DNA of 64,000 bases from Microthrixaceae bacterium (GTDB lineage: Bacteria > Actinomycetota > Acidimicrobiia > Acidimicrobiales > Microtrichaceae): assembly GCA_023957995.1 (NCBI GenBank), contig JAMLGK010000009.1, positions 62,001 through 126,000 on the forward strand. Reading direction: 5' to 3'. The notes beneath the pieces were generated by a model. It saw only the letters and a program-made list of their open reading frames with translations. It had not been told where the DNA came from and did no database searches. Shown here piece after piece: positions 54,511-63,575 of this stretch (its first letter is position 1; each line of letters begins with the position of its first letter). Both the position numbers and the translations under genes were made by a program.

Positions 54511-54531
54511 GTGTTTTGCGATTCGTAACAC
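54511..54531. promoter_or_regulatory. Possible regulator site between divergent operons
   Basis: Inverted arms GTGTT and AACAC with an 11-bp centre lie midway in the 113-bp divergent region between the response regulator and the molybdo-oxidoreductase. Symmetry is short and could be chance. Confidence 0.3.
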
Positions 54532-54562
54532 CCACCGAGGGTCTGCCGATCCGGGGTCTGGG

Positions 54563-54568
54563 TAGCCT
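54563..54568 (+). promoter_or_regulatory. Candidate -10 box (TAGCCT) for the molybdo-oxidoreductase operon
   Basis: TAGCCT ends 6 nt before the ATG at 54575, so the transcript could begin on the start codon. Confidence 0.55.
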
Positions 54569-54574
54569 TCGGCC

Positions 54575-55756
54575 ATGCCCCCGCTGTCGCAGGTGATCGA
54601 CTCGTCCCAGGAGCGTCGCCGGGCGGCTGCGGCACGCGAGGTTCACTCCGAACGGCTCGCTGCCCAGCTCGGACTCTTCCTGGGAGCGGCGTTCACGGTG
54701 TGCTTCGTGACCGGTCTCATCTCCCATCTTCACCAGCATCCGCTCGGGTGGTTCCCGCTCCCGTCCTCGCCCGCCGGGCTCTACCGGGTGACACAGGGTC
54801 TGCACGTCACCACCGGCCTGGCAGCGATCCCCCTTCTCCTGGCGAAGCTCTATGTGGTCAGCCCACAGCTGCCGCGTTGGCCGCCGGTCGACGACGTGGT
54901 CGACGCGATGGCGCGCCTTGCGCTGCTCCCTCTGGTCGGTGGCTCGATACTGCTGTTGTTCACCGGTGCCGCCAACATCGCCAGCTGGTACCCGTGGGAC
55001 TTCTTCTTCCCGGTCGGGCACTGGTGGGCCGCCTGGATGGTGATGGGCGCGCTGATGGTTCACGTATCGCTCCAGTTCCCGGCCGTGAAGCGGCTGTTCA
55101 CCCGTTCGGACCAACGGCACTCCGGTGATGTCTCCGACGACGGCCGCGGTCTCTCCCGTCGGGGTCTGCTCGGGTTCGTGGTGGGTGGCGCCGGGATCCT
55201 CACCCTGCTCACCGCCGGGCAGACCTTTCCCCCGTTGCGTGCCTTCACCGCGCTGGCGCCCCGGCGGCCCGACATCGGCCCGCAGGGGTTCCCGGTCAAC
55301 CGCACTGCGGAGGCCGCGGGCACCGAGGACCTGGCCACCGGAGACGGGTACGCCCTGGTCGTGGTGCATCGCGACGGAACCGAGCAGACCCTCGATCTGG
55401 CTGCGATCCGAGCGCTGGAGCAGGTGTCGCGCGAGTTGCCGATCGCCTGTGTCGAGGGTTGGTCGGCTTCGGTGAAGTGGCGCGGCGTGCCGCTGTCGGC
55501 GGTTCTCGCGGCGGGTGGAGTGGGGACCGAGGAGATGGAGGGGCGAACCGTGAAGGTCGGATCCGCCCAGCAGCGGGGTCTGTACGGTTCCTCACTGGTG
55601 GAACCGGACCTGGCAGGGCGCGATGACTGCCTGCTGGCACTGGAGGCCAACGGTGAGGTCCTGCACCCCGACCACGGTGCTCCGGTACGACTGATCGCTC
55701 CGAATCGGCCCGGTGTGTTGCAGACCAAGTGGGTGACCCGACTGGAGGTCCTGTGA
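54575..55756 (+). CDS. Membrane molybdopterin-dependent oxidoreductase with cytochrome-b-like helices and internal Tat motif
   Basis: 393 residues. Four N-terminal helices carry His residues (HLHQH, GLHVTTG, GHWWAAW, MVHVSLQFP) in positions suitable for haem b. A fifth helix begins with SRRGLLG (194-200), a twin-arginine motif. A sulfite-oxidase-type molybdopterin domain (about 255-393) follows, with likely Mo-ligand Cys292 in IACVEGWS. This fits the actinobacterial proteins inserted by Sec for the first helices and Tat for the last, so a folded Mo domain faces outside. It could pass electrons to or from the quinone pool. Moco genes moeA, moaA and moaC are in this window. The stop overlaps the next start (GTGA). 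Confidence 0.88.
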   Translation: MPPLSQVIDSSQERRRAAAAREVHSERLAAQLGLFLGAAFTVCFVTGLISHLHQHPLGWFPLPSSPAGLYRVTQGLHVTTGLAAIPLLLAKLYVVSPQLPRWPPVDDVVDAMARLALLPLVGGSILLLFTGAANIASWYPWDFFFPVGHWWAAWMVMGALMVHVSLQFPAVKRLFTRSDQRHSGDVSDDGRGLSRRGLLGFVVGGAGILTLLTAGQTFPPLRAFTALAPRRPDIGPQGFPVNRTAEAAGTEDLATGDGYALVVVHRDGTEQTLDLAAIRALEQVSRELPIACVEGWSASVKWRGVPLSAVLAAGGVGTEEMEGRTVKVGSAQQRGLYGSSLVEPDLAGRDDCLLALEANGEVLHPDHGAPVRLIAPNRPGVLQTKWVTRLEVL

Positions 55757-56214
55757 ACACACCGGCTGAGCGCGAACCGCTCCGTCCGGGTCCCGTGGCA
55801 TGGCTGTTCATCGCGCTCGGGTTCGGTGTGATGGGTACGGCGTTGCTGGGAGTGTTCCGCGAAGCCGACCAGGCCGACCCCGGAAACTGGATTCCGTGGT
55901 TGGTGGGAGCGGCGATCATCCACGACGCGATCGTGCTTCCCCTGGTGCTGCTGGTGGGCGCCGGCTTCGCATCGATCGGCAGACCGGGTATCCGCGTGGC
56001 GCTCCGCTGGGCCGTGGCGGTGGGTGCGGTGATCACACTCGCCACGTGGCCGGTGGTGCGTCGGTGGGGAGCACAACCGGGTGACCCGAGCGAACTGCCG
56101 CTTCCGGCCGGTAGGAACCTGGTCGTTCTCTGGGTGGTGCTGCTGGTGGGCGCTGTGGCAGTGGGAGTATTTCTCGAACACAGACGGTCTGCCGCCACGG
56201 AGTCGCCCCGATGA
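55753..56214 (+). CDS. Small four-helix membrane protein
   Basis: 153 residues from a GTG overlapping the oxidoreductase stop by 4 nt. Four hydrophobic helices (about 17-36, 45-68, 78-96, 120-142) and short loops; no known domain. The tight coupling suggests a subunit or partner of the molybdo-enzyme, perhaps a membrane anchor or quinone-side subunit. Its stop overlaps the next start by 4 nt (ATGA). Confidence 0.75.
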   Translation: MNTPAEREPLRPGPVAWLFIALGFGVMGTALLGVFREADQADPGNWIPWLVGAAIIHDAIVLPLVLLVGAGFASIGRPGIRVALRWAVAVGAVITLATWPVVRRWGAQPGDPSELPLPAGRNLVVLWVVLLVGAVAVGVFLEHRRSAATESPR

Positions 56215-56867
56215 CAGTCACACTCGAATGTCGCAGCACCGGTCAGCACCGGGAACTGGCGGTGGATCGCTGGCACGAGCCGGCGACCGCTGATGAGCTG
56301 GGACTCCTGCGGACGGTGGCGCCGCCGGTTCTCGATGTGGGTTGTGGCCCCGGGCGGATAGCGGCGGCCCTGGCGAGCATGGGAATCCCTTCGTTGGGGA
56401 TCGACGTCGCACCCGAGGCGATCCGCCACGCCAACTCACTCGGCGCAGCCGTCCTGCATCGCTCGGTGTTCTCCGCGGTGCCCGGTGAGGGCCGCTGGTC
56501 CACCGTGCTGCTCCTGGACGGAAACATCGGTATCGGCGGCGCTCCGGTGGCCCTGTTGAACCGCTGCGCCGACCTCGCGGTCGAGGGCGGGCACCTGATC
56601 GTCGAGGTGGACCCACCCGGAAACCCGAGCTCGGTCACAGAGGTGCGCATCGTGACCGACGGTGCGGAACCCGGGCCGTGGTTCCCCTGGGCGACGGTGT
56701 CCGCCGGTGACATCGGGTCGCTGGTTCCGCAGGTCGGGGTGGAACTGGACGAGATGGTGGAACTGTCCGGGCGCTTCTATGCGCACCTGAGGGTCTGTCC
56801 GTCGCGGGTGCGGGTCCGTCGGAGCGCCGGTGCCCTTGTCGGCTCCCGGATCCCCGCCCGACGGTGA
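56211..56867 (+). CDS. SAM-dependent methyltransferase
   Basis: 218 residues, class I methyltransferase. Motif I VLDVGCGPGR (about 41-50) and the acidic end of the second strand (GIDVAPEA) bind S-adenosylmethionine. The acceptor is unknown; with sugar-modifying neighbours, a glycan or lipid is possible. Both ends overlap adjacent genes by 4 nt, so it is locked in the same operon. Confidence 0.88.
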   Translation: MTVTLECRSTGQHRELAVDRWHEPATADELGLLRTVAPPVLDVGCGPGRIAAALASMGIPSLGIDVAPEAIRHANSLGAAVLHRSVFSAVPGEGRWSTVLLLDGNIGIGGAPVALLNRCADLAVEGGHLIVEVDPPGNPSSVTEVRIVTDGAEPGPWFPWATVSAGDIGSLVPQVGVELDEMVELSGRFYAHLRVCPSRVRVRRSAGALVGSRIPARR

Positions 56868-57619
56868 GCGGCCGCGATCCGGTGGCCGCCCCCGAGTCGA
56901 CGGTGGCGGCCACGGTCATCCTCATAGCCAAGGAACCGGTTCCGGGACGGGTCAAGACCCGTCTGTGTCCACCGTGCAGCCCGGAGCAGGCCGCAGCGGT
57001 GGCCGAGGCGGCGCTGCGCGACACCGTGGATGCGATCGAGTCCTTCGGCGCCCGACGTGTGGTGGTGGCACTCGACGGGTCGCCCGGACCGTGGATCCCG
57101 ACCCGTTTCGAGGTGGTCCCACAGGTGGACGGCGGACTCGGGGATCGTCTGGCGGCGGCGTTCGCCCACGTCAGCCGCGATCCGGGTTCCACCGGTGCCA
57201 CGCCTGTCGCAGTCGTGGGTATGGACACCCCCCAGCTGCGCCCGGAGCACCTGCAGCAGGTGTTCGGACACCTCATGGACGCCGAGGTCGACTCGGTCCT
57301 GGGTCCGGCACTGGATGGCGGCTACTGGACCATCGGGTTCAGCGCGCAGGTGTTGCACGAGCACGCCGGAGGTCCCCGCCCCGATGGCGGTGGGGGACTG
57401 TTCGACGGGGTTCCGATGAGCACCGACCGCACCGCTGAGGCACAGCGGCGCCGGTTGGAGGAACTCGACCTCACCCGCGCGGAGGTACAGGTGCTGCGAG
57501 ACATCGACACCTGGGATGATGCTCTGGTGATCGCCCGCGAGCAGCCGCATCTGAGAACGTCAAGAGTGGTCCTGGAGTGCACACACGACCGGTCCGACCG
57601 ATCAGCGGGGAGCCGGTGA
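56864..57619 (+). CDS. DUF2064 (TIGR04282-like) nucleotidyltransferase/glycosyltransferase-fold protein
   Basis: 251 residues. AKEPVPGRVKTRLCP at the N terminus, VGMDTPQLRPEHL in the middle and LDGGYWTIG later are the fixed motifs of DUF2064, related to CofC-type nucleotidyltransferases. Some relatives sit in arsenosugar or glycan clusters. The protein likely activates or transfers a sugar. A C-terminal extension of about 25 residues is Arg/Ser-rich. GTGA overlaps at both ends place it in the same coupled operon. Confidence 0.85.
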   Translation: MSGRDPVAAPESTVAATVILIAKEPVPGRVKTRLCPPCSPEQAAAVAEAALRDTVDAIESFGARRVVVALDGSPGPWIPTRFEVVPQVDGGLGDRLAAAFAHVSRDPGSTGATPVAVVGMDTPQLRPEHLQQVFGHLMDAEVDSVLGPALDGGYWTIGFSAQVLHEHAGGPRPDGGGGLFDGVPMSTDRTAEAQRRRLEELDLTRAEVQVLRDIDTWDDALVIAREQPHLRTSRVVLECTHDRSDRSAGSR

Positions 57620-58992
57620 AACCGCCGGGGGGCCGAACGACCGACCGCGGCCGAGGGCCCGTGGAAGGACGCGTCGCGCTCCGGGCCGATCACGTGCTCA
57701 CCATGCAGAGCCCCGACGCCGAGCCGATCGTCGATGGCACCGTGGTGCTCGACGACGGGTTGATCACCGACCTGGGAGGAGCTGCCGAGATGGCCGGCCG
57801 CTACCCCGGGGTGCCGGTCACCCACCTGCGAGGCCATGCCCTGATGCCGGCGTTCGTCAACGCCCACACCCATCTGGCGATGACCATGTTCGGCGGCGTG
57901 GCCGATGACCGCTCGCTGGAGGACTTCCTGGCGACGGTGGTGCCGTTGGAGAGCGAGCTGCTCGACCACGACGTGGTGGCCACGGCCTCGGTCGGCGCCA
58001 TGGTGGAGAGTCACCTGGCGGGAGTGGGAACGGCGCTCGACATGTACTTCTTTCCCGGTGCGGTTCTCGAGGCGGCCGAGCGATGCGGCTTCCGGGCGCT
58101 GACCGGACCGGTGGTTCTGGAGAACGAGCCCCCCGATGCGCCCGGCAGCACCCCCGAACAGCGGTTGGAAGCGCTAGCGGCATGGCTGGCCGACCATCCC
58201 GCCACAGACTCCTGGCGTCCGGTCGTGAACCCCCACTCCACGTACCTGGTGTCGCCGGATCACCTTCGTTCGGCTGCTGAGTTGGCGGCTCGACACGATG
58301 CGGTGTTCCACGTGCACGCAGCCGAGAGCGCGGGCGAGGTGGCGACAGTGGCAGCAATGCACTCACTCCATCCCATCGAACTGCTCGCCGAGGTCGGTGC
58401 GCTGGGTGAACGGACCGTCGTGGCACACGGGGTGCAGCTCGATGAGTCCCAGATCGCCCTCCTCGCTGATTCGGGAACCTCGGTGGCCCATTGCCCCTCG
58501 AGCAACCTGAAGCTGGCCTCGGGTGTCGCCCCGGTGCCCCAGCTGCTCGATGCCGGGGTGAACGTCGCGCTGGGCACCGACGGGTCCGCCTCCTCCAACG
58601 ATCTGGACGTGCTGGGAGCCGCCAGGCTGGCGGCGTTGTTGCACAAGACGGTCGGGTCGGGTGCTCCCGATCCGTCCAGGCTCGACGCCCGAACGACGCT
58701 GTGGATGGCCACCCGCTCCGGTGCTGCAGCACTGGGACTGGGTGACACCCTGGGACTGCTGGCACCCGGAGCGATGGCAGATCTGGTGGCGGTCGATCTC
58801 GATGGACCGCACACCCAGCCCATCTACGACGTCCACTCGTCCATCCTCTACGCCGCTGGTCGCGGCGACATCTCCCAGGTCTGGTCAGCAGGCCGGTGTG
58901 TGGTGCGCGACGGCAGGCACCAGTTGGTCGACACCGACGCAGTGGTCTCCGACCTGAGGTTGCTGGGCGAACGCACCAGGGGAACGCTCTGA
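57616..58992 (+). CDS. Amidohydrolase, MTA/SAH deaminase-like
   Basis: 458 residues. Metal and substrate motifs NAHTHLAM, HVHAAES, HGVQLDE and GTDGSASSNDLD match the TrzN/MtaD/SsnA branch of amidohydrolases, which deaminate S-adenosylhomocysteine, methylthioadenosine or guanine-like bases. As the last coupled gene after a SAM-dependent methyltransferase it could recycle the S-adenosylhomocysteine made there. The GTG at 57616 overlaps the upstream stop by 4 nt and has GGGGAG before it. Confidence 0.88.
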   Translation: MKPPGGRTTDRGRGPVEGRVALRADHVLTMQSPDAEPIVDGTVVLDDGLITDLGGAAEMAGRYPGVPVTHLRGHALMPAFVNAHTHLAMTMFGGVADDRSLEDFLATVVPLESELLDHDVVATASVGAMVESHLAGVGTALDMYFFPGAVLEAAERCGFRALTGPVVLENEPPDAPGSTPEQRLEALAAWLADHPATDSWRPVVNPHSTYLVSPDHLRSAAELAARHDAVFHVHAAESAGEVATVAAMHSLHPIELLAEVGALGERTVVAHGVQLDESQIALLADSGTSVAHCPSSNLKLASGVAPVPQLLDAGVNVALGTDGSASSNDLDVLGAARLAALLHKTVGSGAPDPSRLDARTTLWMATRSGAAALGLGDTLGLLAPGAMADLVAVDLDGPHTQPIYDVHSSILYAAGRGDISQVWSAGRCVVRDGRHQLVDTDAVVSDLRLLGERTRGTL

Positions 58993-59086
58993 GTGGTGGT
59001 GCCTGCGCGTCTTGACGGCGCTGGCCACACCACACAGACTGGTTGGCGATCCGACATGGCGAGGTCGGGTTCCAGGAGGGATTCTC

Positions 59087-60781
59087 ATGTCCAGGTTCGG
59101 ACTCAGGGGACGCGCGTTCGTCGCGTTCGCATCGGTAGCGGTGTTGGCCGGCGTTCTCGTGCCCGGTGCCGAAGCACAGAAGGTGGCGACCCCCGGACCC
59201 TTCAAGATCATTCCGAGGTCGGGCAGCCTCAGCCTCGGCGCCACCCCGTTCGACCTGACCCCGCGGCCACTCCCGGAGTGCTCCGACGGTTTCGACAATG
59301 AAGCGGACGGGCGGATCGATCTCGCCGACCCCCAGTGCGTGGCGGGCCCCAACGGCGAGCCCGCCTCCGCGGATGACAGCGAGGTGGCCGGCGGATTCCA
59401 GCCCAAGGGGTCGACCGAACTCACCGGGACCATCGATGCCGACGGAAACATCGTCATCCCCACCTCCGGGGTCATCTTCCCCACCATCTACCTGGCCATC
59501 GACGCCGGTATCGGCACCGGGGTGGTTCGAGCCGACATCGTTGCCACCCATCCGGCCGAGGGAACGCTGGATCCGATCACCGGTGAGGCACAACTCAGGG
59601 TCCGGCTGAAGGTCAAGCTCTTCGGCGCCGTGGCGGGTGTGGGTCTGGGCTACGAGTGCTCGATCGGCACCGACGCGGGCCCCATCGACATCACCTTCAC
59701 CACCGGGACGAGCACCAGCCCGGGTGGCGGCAGTTCCACCGGCTCCCCCTACGTGGCGAGCGGTGACATCACGGTGGTGAACAACACCTTCGCGGTTCCC
59801 GGCGCCTACAGGTGCGGGGACGCGCCTTTCTACCTGCTCACCGGCATCGTGAGCAGCCAGGTCGGGTTGCCCTCGGCGTCCGGCAGGAACGCCGCGGTTC
59901 TGAGCGGTGTGGTGGACCCCGCACCCCAACCCGCGATCGTCGTCAACGCGAGCGCTACACCTTCGGTCGGTAGCGCGCCGCTCGACGTCGACTTCGACGC
60001 CTCGGCCTCGTCGGTGGCGAGCGGCCCCGCCACCTACAGGTGGGTCTTCCCCGACGGATCCACCGAGACCGGCGCCCGGGTCTCCCACACCTTCTCCGAA
60101 CAGGGGACCAAGGCGGTCGACCTCACGGTCACCGACGCAGACGGGGACTCGGCCACGAAGCGTCTGACCGTGCAGGTGACGGCTCCGGCCTCCACGACCA
60201 CGAGCACGACTACGACCACGACTACGAGCACGACCACCACGACTCAGCCGACGACCACCACGACCGAGCCGACGACCACGACCACGAGCACGACGACCAC
60301 GACCGAGCCGACGACCACCACGACTCAGCCGACGACCACGACCGAGCCGACGACCACCACGACCACAACTGCTGTTCCCGACCCGTCGGGTGACTCCATC
60401 AGCGTCGGGTTGAAGGGCTCCACCACCTACTCGGCGGCGGGATTGCTCGACTCGGGCGATGTCACCGTGGGCACCCGGGACGGCCGGGTTGCCTACGTGC
60501 GCGGCGCGGGGTCCGTGGCCGGACCCTCCGGTGGTTCGGCGAGGGTGGGATTCCATCTCGACCGGGTCTGGTTCTTCGATTTCTGGGTCGGACAGATCTC
60601 GGTCACCGATCGCGCCTCGGGCGTGCGGACCGTCGGACTCTTCGCCGGTTCTCCCCGGGTGGCCACGGACGAGGCGGGAGCGGTGACCGTGAGCGGTAGG
60701 GCGGCAGCGCTCGAAGCACTGCCGGCGCCGAGGTACCTGGGTGTGGTGGACATCGACTGGTCCGTCACCGACGCGGATTGA
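59087..60781 (+). CDS. Exported PKD-domain protein with Thr-rich linker
   Basis: 564 residues from an ATG with AGGAGGG upstream. A signal peptide ends near residue 31 (PGAEAQ). An N-terminal CSDGFDNEADGRIDLADPQC block (about 64-84) is a cysteine-bounded Asp-rich motif seen in other secreted proteins. A beta-rich domain (about 100-280), one PKD domain (about 285-365; YRWVFPDGST), a linker of mostly Thr with Glu, Gln and Pro (about 370-428) and a last beta domain follow. No C-terminal membrane anchor, so it is probably secreted. Function unknown; matrix or adhesion roles are likely. Confidence 0.8.
   Translation: MSRFGLRGRAFVAFASVAVLAGVLVPGAEAQKVATPGPFKIIPRSGSLSLGATPFDLTPRPLPECSDGFDNEADGRIDLADPQCVAGPNGEPASADDSEVAGGFQPKGSTELTGTIDADGNIVIPTSGVIFPTIYLAIDAGIGTGVVRADIVATHPAEGTLDPITGEAQLRVRLKVKLFGAVAGVGLGYECSIGTDAGPIDITFTTGTSTSPGGGSSTGSPYVASGDITVVNNTFAVPGAYRCGDAPFYLLTGIVSSQVGLPSASGRNAAVLSGVVDPAPQPAIVVNASATPSVGSAPLDVDFDASASSVASGPATYRWVFPDGSTETGARVSHTFSEQGTKAVDLTVTDADGDSATKRLTVQVTAPASTTTSTTTTTTTSTTTTTQPTTTTTEPTTTTTSTTTTTEPTTTTTQPTTTTEPTTTTTTTAVPDPSGDSISVGLKGSTTYSAAGLLDSGDVTVGTRDGRVAYVRGAGSVAGPSGGSARVGFHLDRVWFFDFWVGQISVTDRASGVRTVGLFAGSPRVATDEAGAVTVSGRAAALEALPAPRYLGVVDIDWSVTDAD
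60196..60371. repeat. ACGACC-rich repeat coding a Thr linker
   Basis: About 175 bp of nearly repeated ACC/ACG codons with interspersed GAGCCG and CAGCCG encode runs of Thr broken by Glu-Pro or Gln-Pro. Unit length about 27 bp where clear. Prone to length change by slippage. Confidence 0.85.
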
Positions 60782-60819
60782 TCTGAGGGCCGGATCGACC
60801 GTGGTCGTCCGGCGCGTGC

Positions 60820-60887
60820 CGATCTCGTGGCTGGGCCGATCTCGTGGCTGGGCCGATCTCGTGGCTGGGCCGATCTCGTGACTGGGT
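60820..60887. repeat. 17-bp tandem repeat, four units
   Basis: Copies of CGATCTCGTGGCTGGGC, the last with two changes, start 39 bp after the PKD-protein stop. The rest of the 294-bp gap (60782-61075) holds no gene; its last part carries the GGAGGG ribosome site of the next gene. Confidence 0.95.
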
Positions 60888-61075
60888 CGTTTCACCCGTC
60901 TGGGCACTGGACCTTGCCGTCCTCTCGAATACTGGCGTAGGCTCTCGTTTCGCTGGGAATGGCGTTCCGCTGAGCGGAACAGCAGCGCAGGATCGGACCT
61001 CGAACCTGGGTTGCAGCCATGTACTGCGGCCGGAAACGGGCGCTGCCGGGGGACCGGCGGGATGGAGGGATCGCG

Positions 61076-63436
61076 ATGAAACTCATCGGGAGACTGCTGT
61101 TGGTTGCGTCGATGCTCACCACCATGAGCGTCGTGGCCGGGACAGGTGTGGCGAGTGCGGGGACCTCCGAGGTCGCCTTCCCGCAGCTGAGCTGCAGCAC
61201 CACCATCGTGGCCTTCGGATTCACGGTGTCGGCCAACTACGACATAGATGTCGCCATCACCGCCGATGACTCCGTCGAGCAGGGCAACGCGGCGAGCTTC
61301 TCGGTGACCGTGTCGGGGCTCACCAACGGTGCCTTCGCGGACTTCAACGACGGCAAGGCGCAGTTGCGGCTGGCGGTCGGGGCCACCGAGATCGTCACCG
61401 ACCCGGTCGAGTTGGCCAACGTTCCCAAGAACGGGAGCATCGTGATCCCGGTCATGGAAGGCATGACCGCTCCGTTGACCGAGACGACAGAGATCTCCGT
61501 GGTGCGGGTGCGGTACTGGAACAGTGCCGCGGATTCCTGGTGCACCTTCCCCGCCGCGTCGAGGGCCTCTGTGGCCGTGCTCGTCGAGGGCGGTGGCAGC
61601 GAGCTCCCCCAGACCAAGACCGAAGTTCTCGCATCGCCCCAGCCCGCAACGTTCGGAGACACCCTGACCCTCGACGCGACGGTCGGGGTCGAGGGCACTC
61701 CCGTGGGTTCGGGAACGGTGGAGTTCTTCGATGGCGTCGGTGCATCGGCACCGTCACTCGGCAGTGCGGCGGTTTCCGCTGGTGGAGCATCCATCTCGGG
61801 CGTCGCACTCGGAGCCGGCAGCCACTCGGTCGTGGCCAAGTACTCCGGTACCGCCGAGTTGGCCCCCAGCCAGGGGGTCCACACGTTCACCGTGGCGAAA
61901 GCCGGCCAGTCGATCGACTTCGCAGCGCTCCCCGACGTCGACCTCGAGGACTCCTCGGTCGCCCTTGCGGCCACAGCCACATCGGGTCTGGCGGTCGGCT
62001 TCGCCGCTGCCGGAGCCTGCACCGTGAGCGGCAGCACCCTCGAGCTGACCGGTGCCGGGAGCTGCCAGGTCACGGCCTCCCAGCCCGGCAATGACGACTA
62101 CCTGGCCGCGCAGGACGTGGTGCGGACCTTCGCGATCACCGAGGGTGCCGATCCCGGCGATGGGGGCACCGACGGCGGAGACGGCGAGGGCACCGCCACC
62201 GCTGAGCAGAAGAGCATCACCGCTGCGGTTCCGTACCGTTGCGTGATCAGCTTCCCCAGCCTCGACAACGACCTCGTGTCGGACCAGACGCTCACGGTGA
62301 AGCTGACGGCTCCGGACCGGGCCACGATCGGCAGCACCTACAAGGTGTTCATGGACGTGAACCCCGGCATCCACACCGATGCCGAGATCCCCGCCGGTGC
62401 GATCGAGGGGATGAAGACCCACATCAACGTGTCCGCACCGGGCACGCCCTCGGATTGGGTCAGTGAACATCCGACCAACTCGGCGACGATTCCCTCCGGG
62501 GGAACCGTGACGGTTCCCCGCACGACCGGAACCATCACCGCGGGCGGCAAGGAGGGCGATGCGGTGAAGATCACACCGGGCGTGATCCTCGTGCCCACCA
62601 AGGCCCAGACCCCGGGAGCCAAGGGCGGTTCGGTGACCTGTACCCCCGGCGGAAACGCATCGATCTCGACCCGGATGACCGAGACCGAGGTCACCCAGGA
62701 CGACACGGTCCCGACCCCGCCTCCCGCCGCACCATCGCAGCCGACCCCCGCGACGCCGGCGTCTCCGGCCACGCCCGCAAGTCCCGCTCCGACCGGTTCG
62801 GGCAGCGGTTCTGCCGCGGTCCAGGCACAGGTGATCGAGGAGTCGGCGCAGGTCACCTTCGAGTGCAAGATCTATTCGGGGTCGAACCTGATCACCACCC
62901 AGCAGGACACCCAGACGGTCACGGTGCGCACGGTCGACAAGGTTGCCCCCGGCGGCACGCTCTCGTTCCAGATGACCGTGTCTCCCGGTCCCGTGACCGG
63001 GCCGGTGGCACTGCCCAACGGCGTGCAGAACGTTTCGGTGGGAGCCGCGGTGGGTGGGGGAGCGAGTCCTTCCAACGTTCAGATGAACATCGGAACCCTG
63101 TCCGCTCCGGTCGGTACCAACTCGAACGTGAAGCTCCCGACGGTCAGCGGATCGGTGAACGTGACCGGAGCAGCGGGTGATCAGATCACGATCACCGCAG
63201 CCGACATGCGCTTCGAGACCACACGGCCACCGTCACGCACCGAGTGCACCGCGGTCGGTGCTCCTGTGATCACGACCACCGCTGTGGTCGAGGGCGTGCA
63301 GGTGGCCGCCGAGACAGCCGCCAGCCTCGCGGCCACGGGCAACGGCCGCGACTGGCTGGTGCCGTTGGCGGTTGCACAACTGCTGGTCGGGCTCGGACTG
63401 CTGACCGTGGTCCGGCGCCGCAATCCGAGCAGGTAG
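61076..63436 (+). CDS. Surface protein with Ig-like and repeated domains and an LAATG sorting signal
   Basis: 786 residues from an ATG with GGAGGG upstream. A signal peptide ends near 27 (GVASAG). Then come a domain of about 130 residues, an Ig-like repeat (about 185-285), a second beta domain (about 285-370) and two related domains (about 375-545 and 595-735) that share a CxIxFPSL/CKIYSG opening and a later P..G..V....P pattern. Pro/Ser/Thr-rich linkers join them. The end is LAATG (751-755), a hydrophobic helix and RRRNPSR, the form used by class E sortases. It is likely bound to peptidoglycan. Confidence 0.85.
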   Translation: MKLIGRLLLVASMLTTMSVVAGTGVASAGTSEVAFPQLSCSTTIVAFGFTVSANYDIDVAITADDSVEQGNAASFSVTVSGLTNGAFADFNDGKAQLRLAVGATEIVTDPVELANVPKNGSIVIPVMEGMTAPLTETTEISVVRVRYWNSAADSWCTFPAASRASVAVLVEGGGSELPQTKTEVLASPQPATFGDTLTLDATVGVEGTPVGSGTVEFFDGVGASAPSLGSAAVSAGGASISGVALGAGSHSVVAKYSGTAELAPSQGVHTFTVAKAGQSIDFAALPDVDLEDSSVALAATATSGLAVGFAAAGACTVSGSTLELTGAGSCQVTASQPGNDDYLAAQDVVRTFAITEGADPGDGGTDGGDGEGTATAEQKSITAAVPYRCVISFPSLDNDLVSDQTLTVKLTAPDRATIGSTYKVFMDVNPGIHTDAEIPAGAIEGMKTHINVSAPGTPSDWVSEHPTNSATIPSGGTVTVPRTTGTITAGGKEGDAVKITPGVILVPTKAQTPGAKGGSVTCTPGGNASISTRMTETEVTQDDTVPTPPPAAPSQPTPATPASPATPASPAPTGSGSGSAAVQAQVIEESAQVTFECKIYSGSNLITTQQDTQTVTVRTVDKVAPGGTLSFQMTVSPGPVTGPVALPNGVQNVSVGAAVGGGASPSNVQMNIGTLSAPVGTNSNVKLPTVSGSVNVTGAAGDQITITAADMRFETTRPPSRTECTAVGAPVITTTAVVEGVQVAAETAASLAATGNGRDWLVPLAVAQLLVGLGLLTVVRRRNPSR

Positions 63437-63575
63437 TCGACCGAATGCCCGACGTGTGAAGGCACCGGCCGGGTGGGTAGAACAGCCCGCTGGCGGGCAA
63501 ACCGGCGATGAACCTACGGTGTACCCCAGGTGAACGAGGTGAGCGTGTGCGACCTCACCAGCTAGGGGGACAGCG

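Noticed and set aside
57857..60907. 1016-codon minus-strand open frame
   Set aside because: Opposite the amidohydrolase and PKD protein; its Gly/Arg repeats are the antisense of the Thr linker.
63488..63501. Hairpin after the LAATG protein as terminator
   Set aside because: Stem is only five base pairs with no T run, too weak to claim.
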